Source: Pseudomonadota bacterium (GTDB lineage: Bacteria; Pseudomonadota; Alphaproteobacteria; Acetobacterales; Acetobacteraceae). Taken from it: a DNA stretch of 5,539 nt. The position numbers and the translations under genes are program-made. Positions 5,096 through 5,539 of this stretch are shown here, piece after piece. The notes under the pieces were generated by a model that was given only the letters and a program-made list of their open reading frames with translations, was not told the origin of the DNA and did no database searches. The DNA lies in assembly GCA_021784255.1 (NCBI GenBank), contig JAJXSZ010000203.1, positions 1 to 5,539 of the forward strand, read 5' to 3'. Each line of letters begins with the position of its first letter. The stretch's first letter is position 1.

Positions 5096-5539
5096 CGGGG
5101 TCGCGGACCGCGAATTGCCGCGCCACCGCGTCGATCTGGCCGGACAAGGTAATGCCGTCGGGGCGGATCGGCAGTCCCGCCGCCGCCAGCGCCTGCGCGC
5201 TCCAGGTGTTGCAGGTATGGGAGAGGTCGTAGCCGCTCGTGGTGGCGAAGACGAGGCTGCCGGCAAAATCACCTTGGCCGACGGCAACCGGCCCGCCGGC
5301 GGCGCGCCGGCGCATCGTCTGCCAGATGAAGGCGGAAAGCCGCGCCGCGCCGCCCGCCGGCAGCGCCAGCGTCATCGTGTGGCGCGCGCCATAGGCGGTC
5401 GCGGCATCGGTACCCAGCGCGCTCACCTCCAGTGCCCCGGCACCGGGAAGGATGCTGGTGAGCCAGTCGCCGACACTGTGCTCGCGCGAGGTCATGAAGC
5501 TGCGCTTGCCATAGCCGAAGACGATCGTGCGCGCGCCCG
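5073..5539 (-). CDS. DUF2459 family protein, C-terminal part (5' end outside window)
   Basis: The frame is open from the right window edge to a TGA at 5073-5075, 154 full codons plus the stop. The visible part starts GARTIVFGYGKRSFMTSREHS, and the ATG at 5495 sits inside this conserved stretch, so it is not the start. The hallmark is YDLSHTCNTWSAQALAAAGLP (read from about 5231 to 5169), matching the conserved CNTW...AGLP motif of DUF2459/TIGR02117, a family of unknown function in Proteobacteria that I recall being found near urease genes in some species. The Cys after a His is reminiscent of a cysteine hydrolase site, but that is speculation. Family members are about 200-230 residues with an N-terminal membrane or signal segment, which here would lie outside the window. 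Convergent with the creatininase-family gene, 24 bp apart; no functional link is visible. Confidence 0.85.
   Translation of the reverse strand, partial: GARTIVFGYGKRSFMTSREHSVGDWLTSILPGAGALEVSALGTDAATAYGARHTMTLALPAGGAARLSAFIWQTMRRRAAGGPVAVGQGDFAGSLVFATTSGYDLSHTCNTWSAQALAAAGLPIRPDGITLSGQIDAVARQFAVRDPAQHQRQR

Noticed and set aside
4172..5152. A 326-codon plus-strand open frame overlapping the hydrolase
   Set aside because: It is a shifted frame of the creatininase-family gene, rich in R and P, with no motif or ribosome binding site.

Overview
The window is very GC-rich coding DNA with strong GC bias at third codon positions. The gene families (CecR/YbhG-type efflux operon, FucA-type aldolase, creatininase-fold hydrolase, DUF2459) point to a proteobacterium. 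An FNR/FixK-type box and the base composition make a high-GC alphaproteobacterium (Rhodospirillales/Acetobacteraceae style) my best guess, but this is inference. There are no RNA genes, CRISPR arrays, insertion sequences or phage genes that I can see. Base composition looks uniform, so nothing suggests recent transfer.

Left part (1-2928, minus strand): a tightly packed efflux operon read right to left. It encodes a TetR-family regulator (2928-2314), a HlyD/YbhG-type periplasmic adaptor (2317-1319), a single-domain ABC ATPase (1322-387) and an ABC-2 permease cut by the window edge (390-1). Every junction is a 4-base ATGA overlap, so the four genes are probably translationally coupled. The order matches E. 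coli cecR-ybhG-ybhF-ybhS/R, an exporter system for toxic compounds. A 20-bp imperfect palindrome (2938-2957) just upstream of the TetR start is the likely autoregulatory operator.

Middle (2929-3406): a 140-bp divergent intergenic region separates the efflux operon from a small 91-aa gene of unknown function (3069-3344, plus). It holds the TetR operator and a perfect 9-bp inverted repeat (3017-3040) whose core fits an FNR/ANR/FixK box. This suggests that oxygen or redox state affects one or both sides.

Right part (3407-5048): a divergent pair, an L-fuculose-phosphate-aldolase-like class II aldolase (4105-3407, minus) and a creatininase-family hydrolase (4230-5048, plus). They share a 124-bp spacer in which two candidate sigma70 promoters overlap. 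The aldolase keeps all recognisable FucA catalytic residues. The hydrolase keeps the fold motifs but has a changed metal-ligand segment. Together they may form a small catabolic module for an unknown substrate.

Right edge (5073-5539, minus): the C-terminal part of a DUF2459 protein of unknown function, convergent with the hydrolase.
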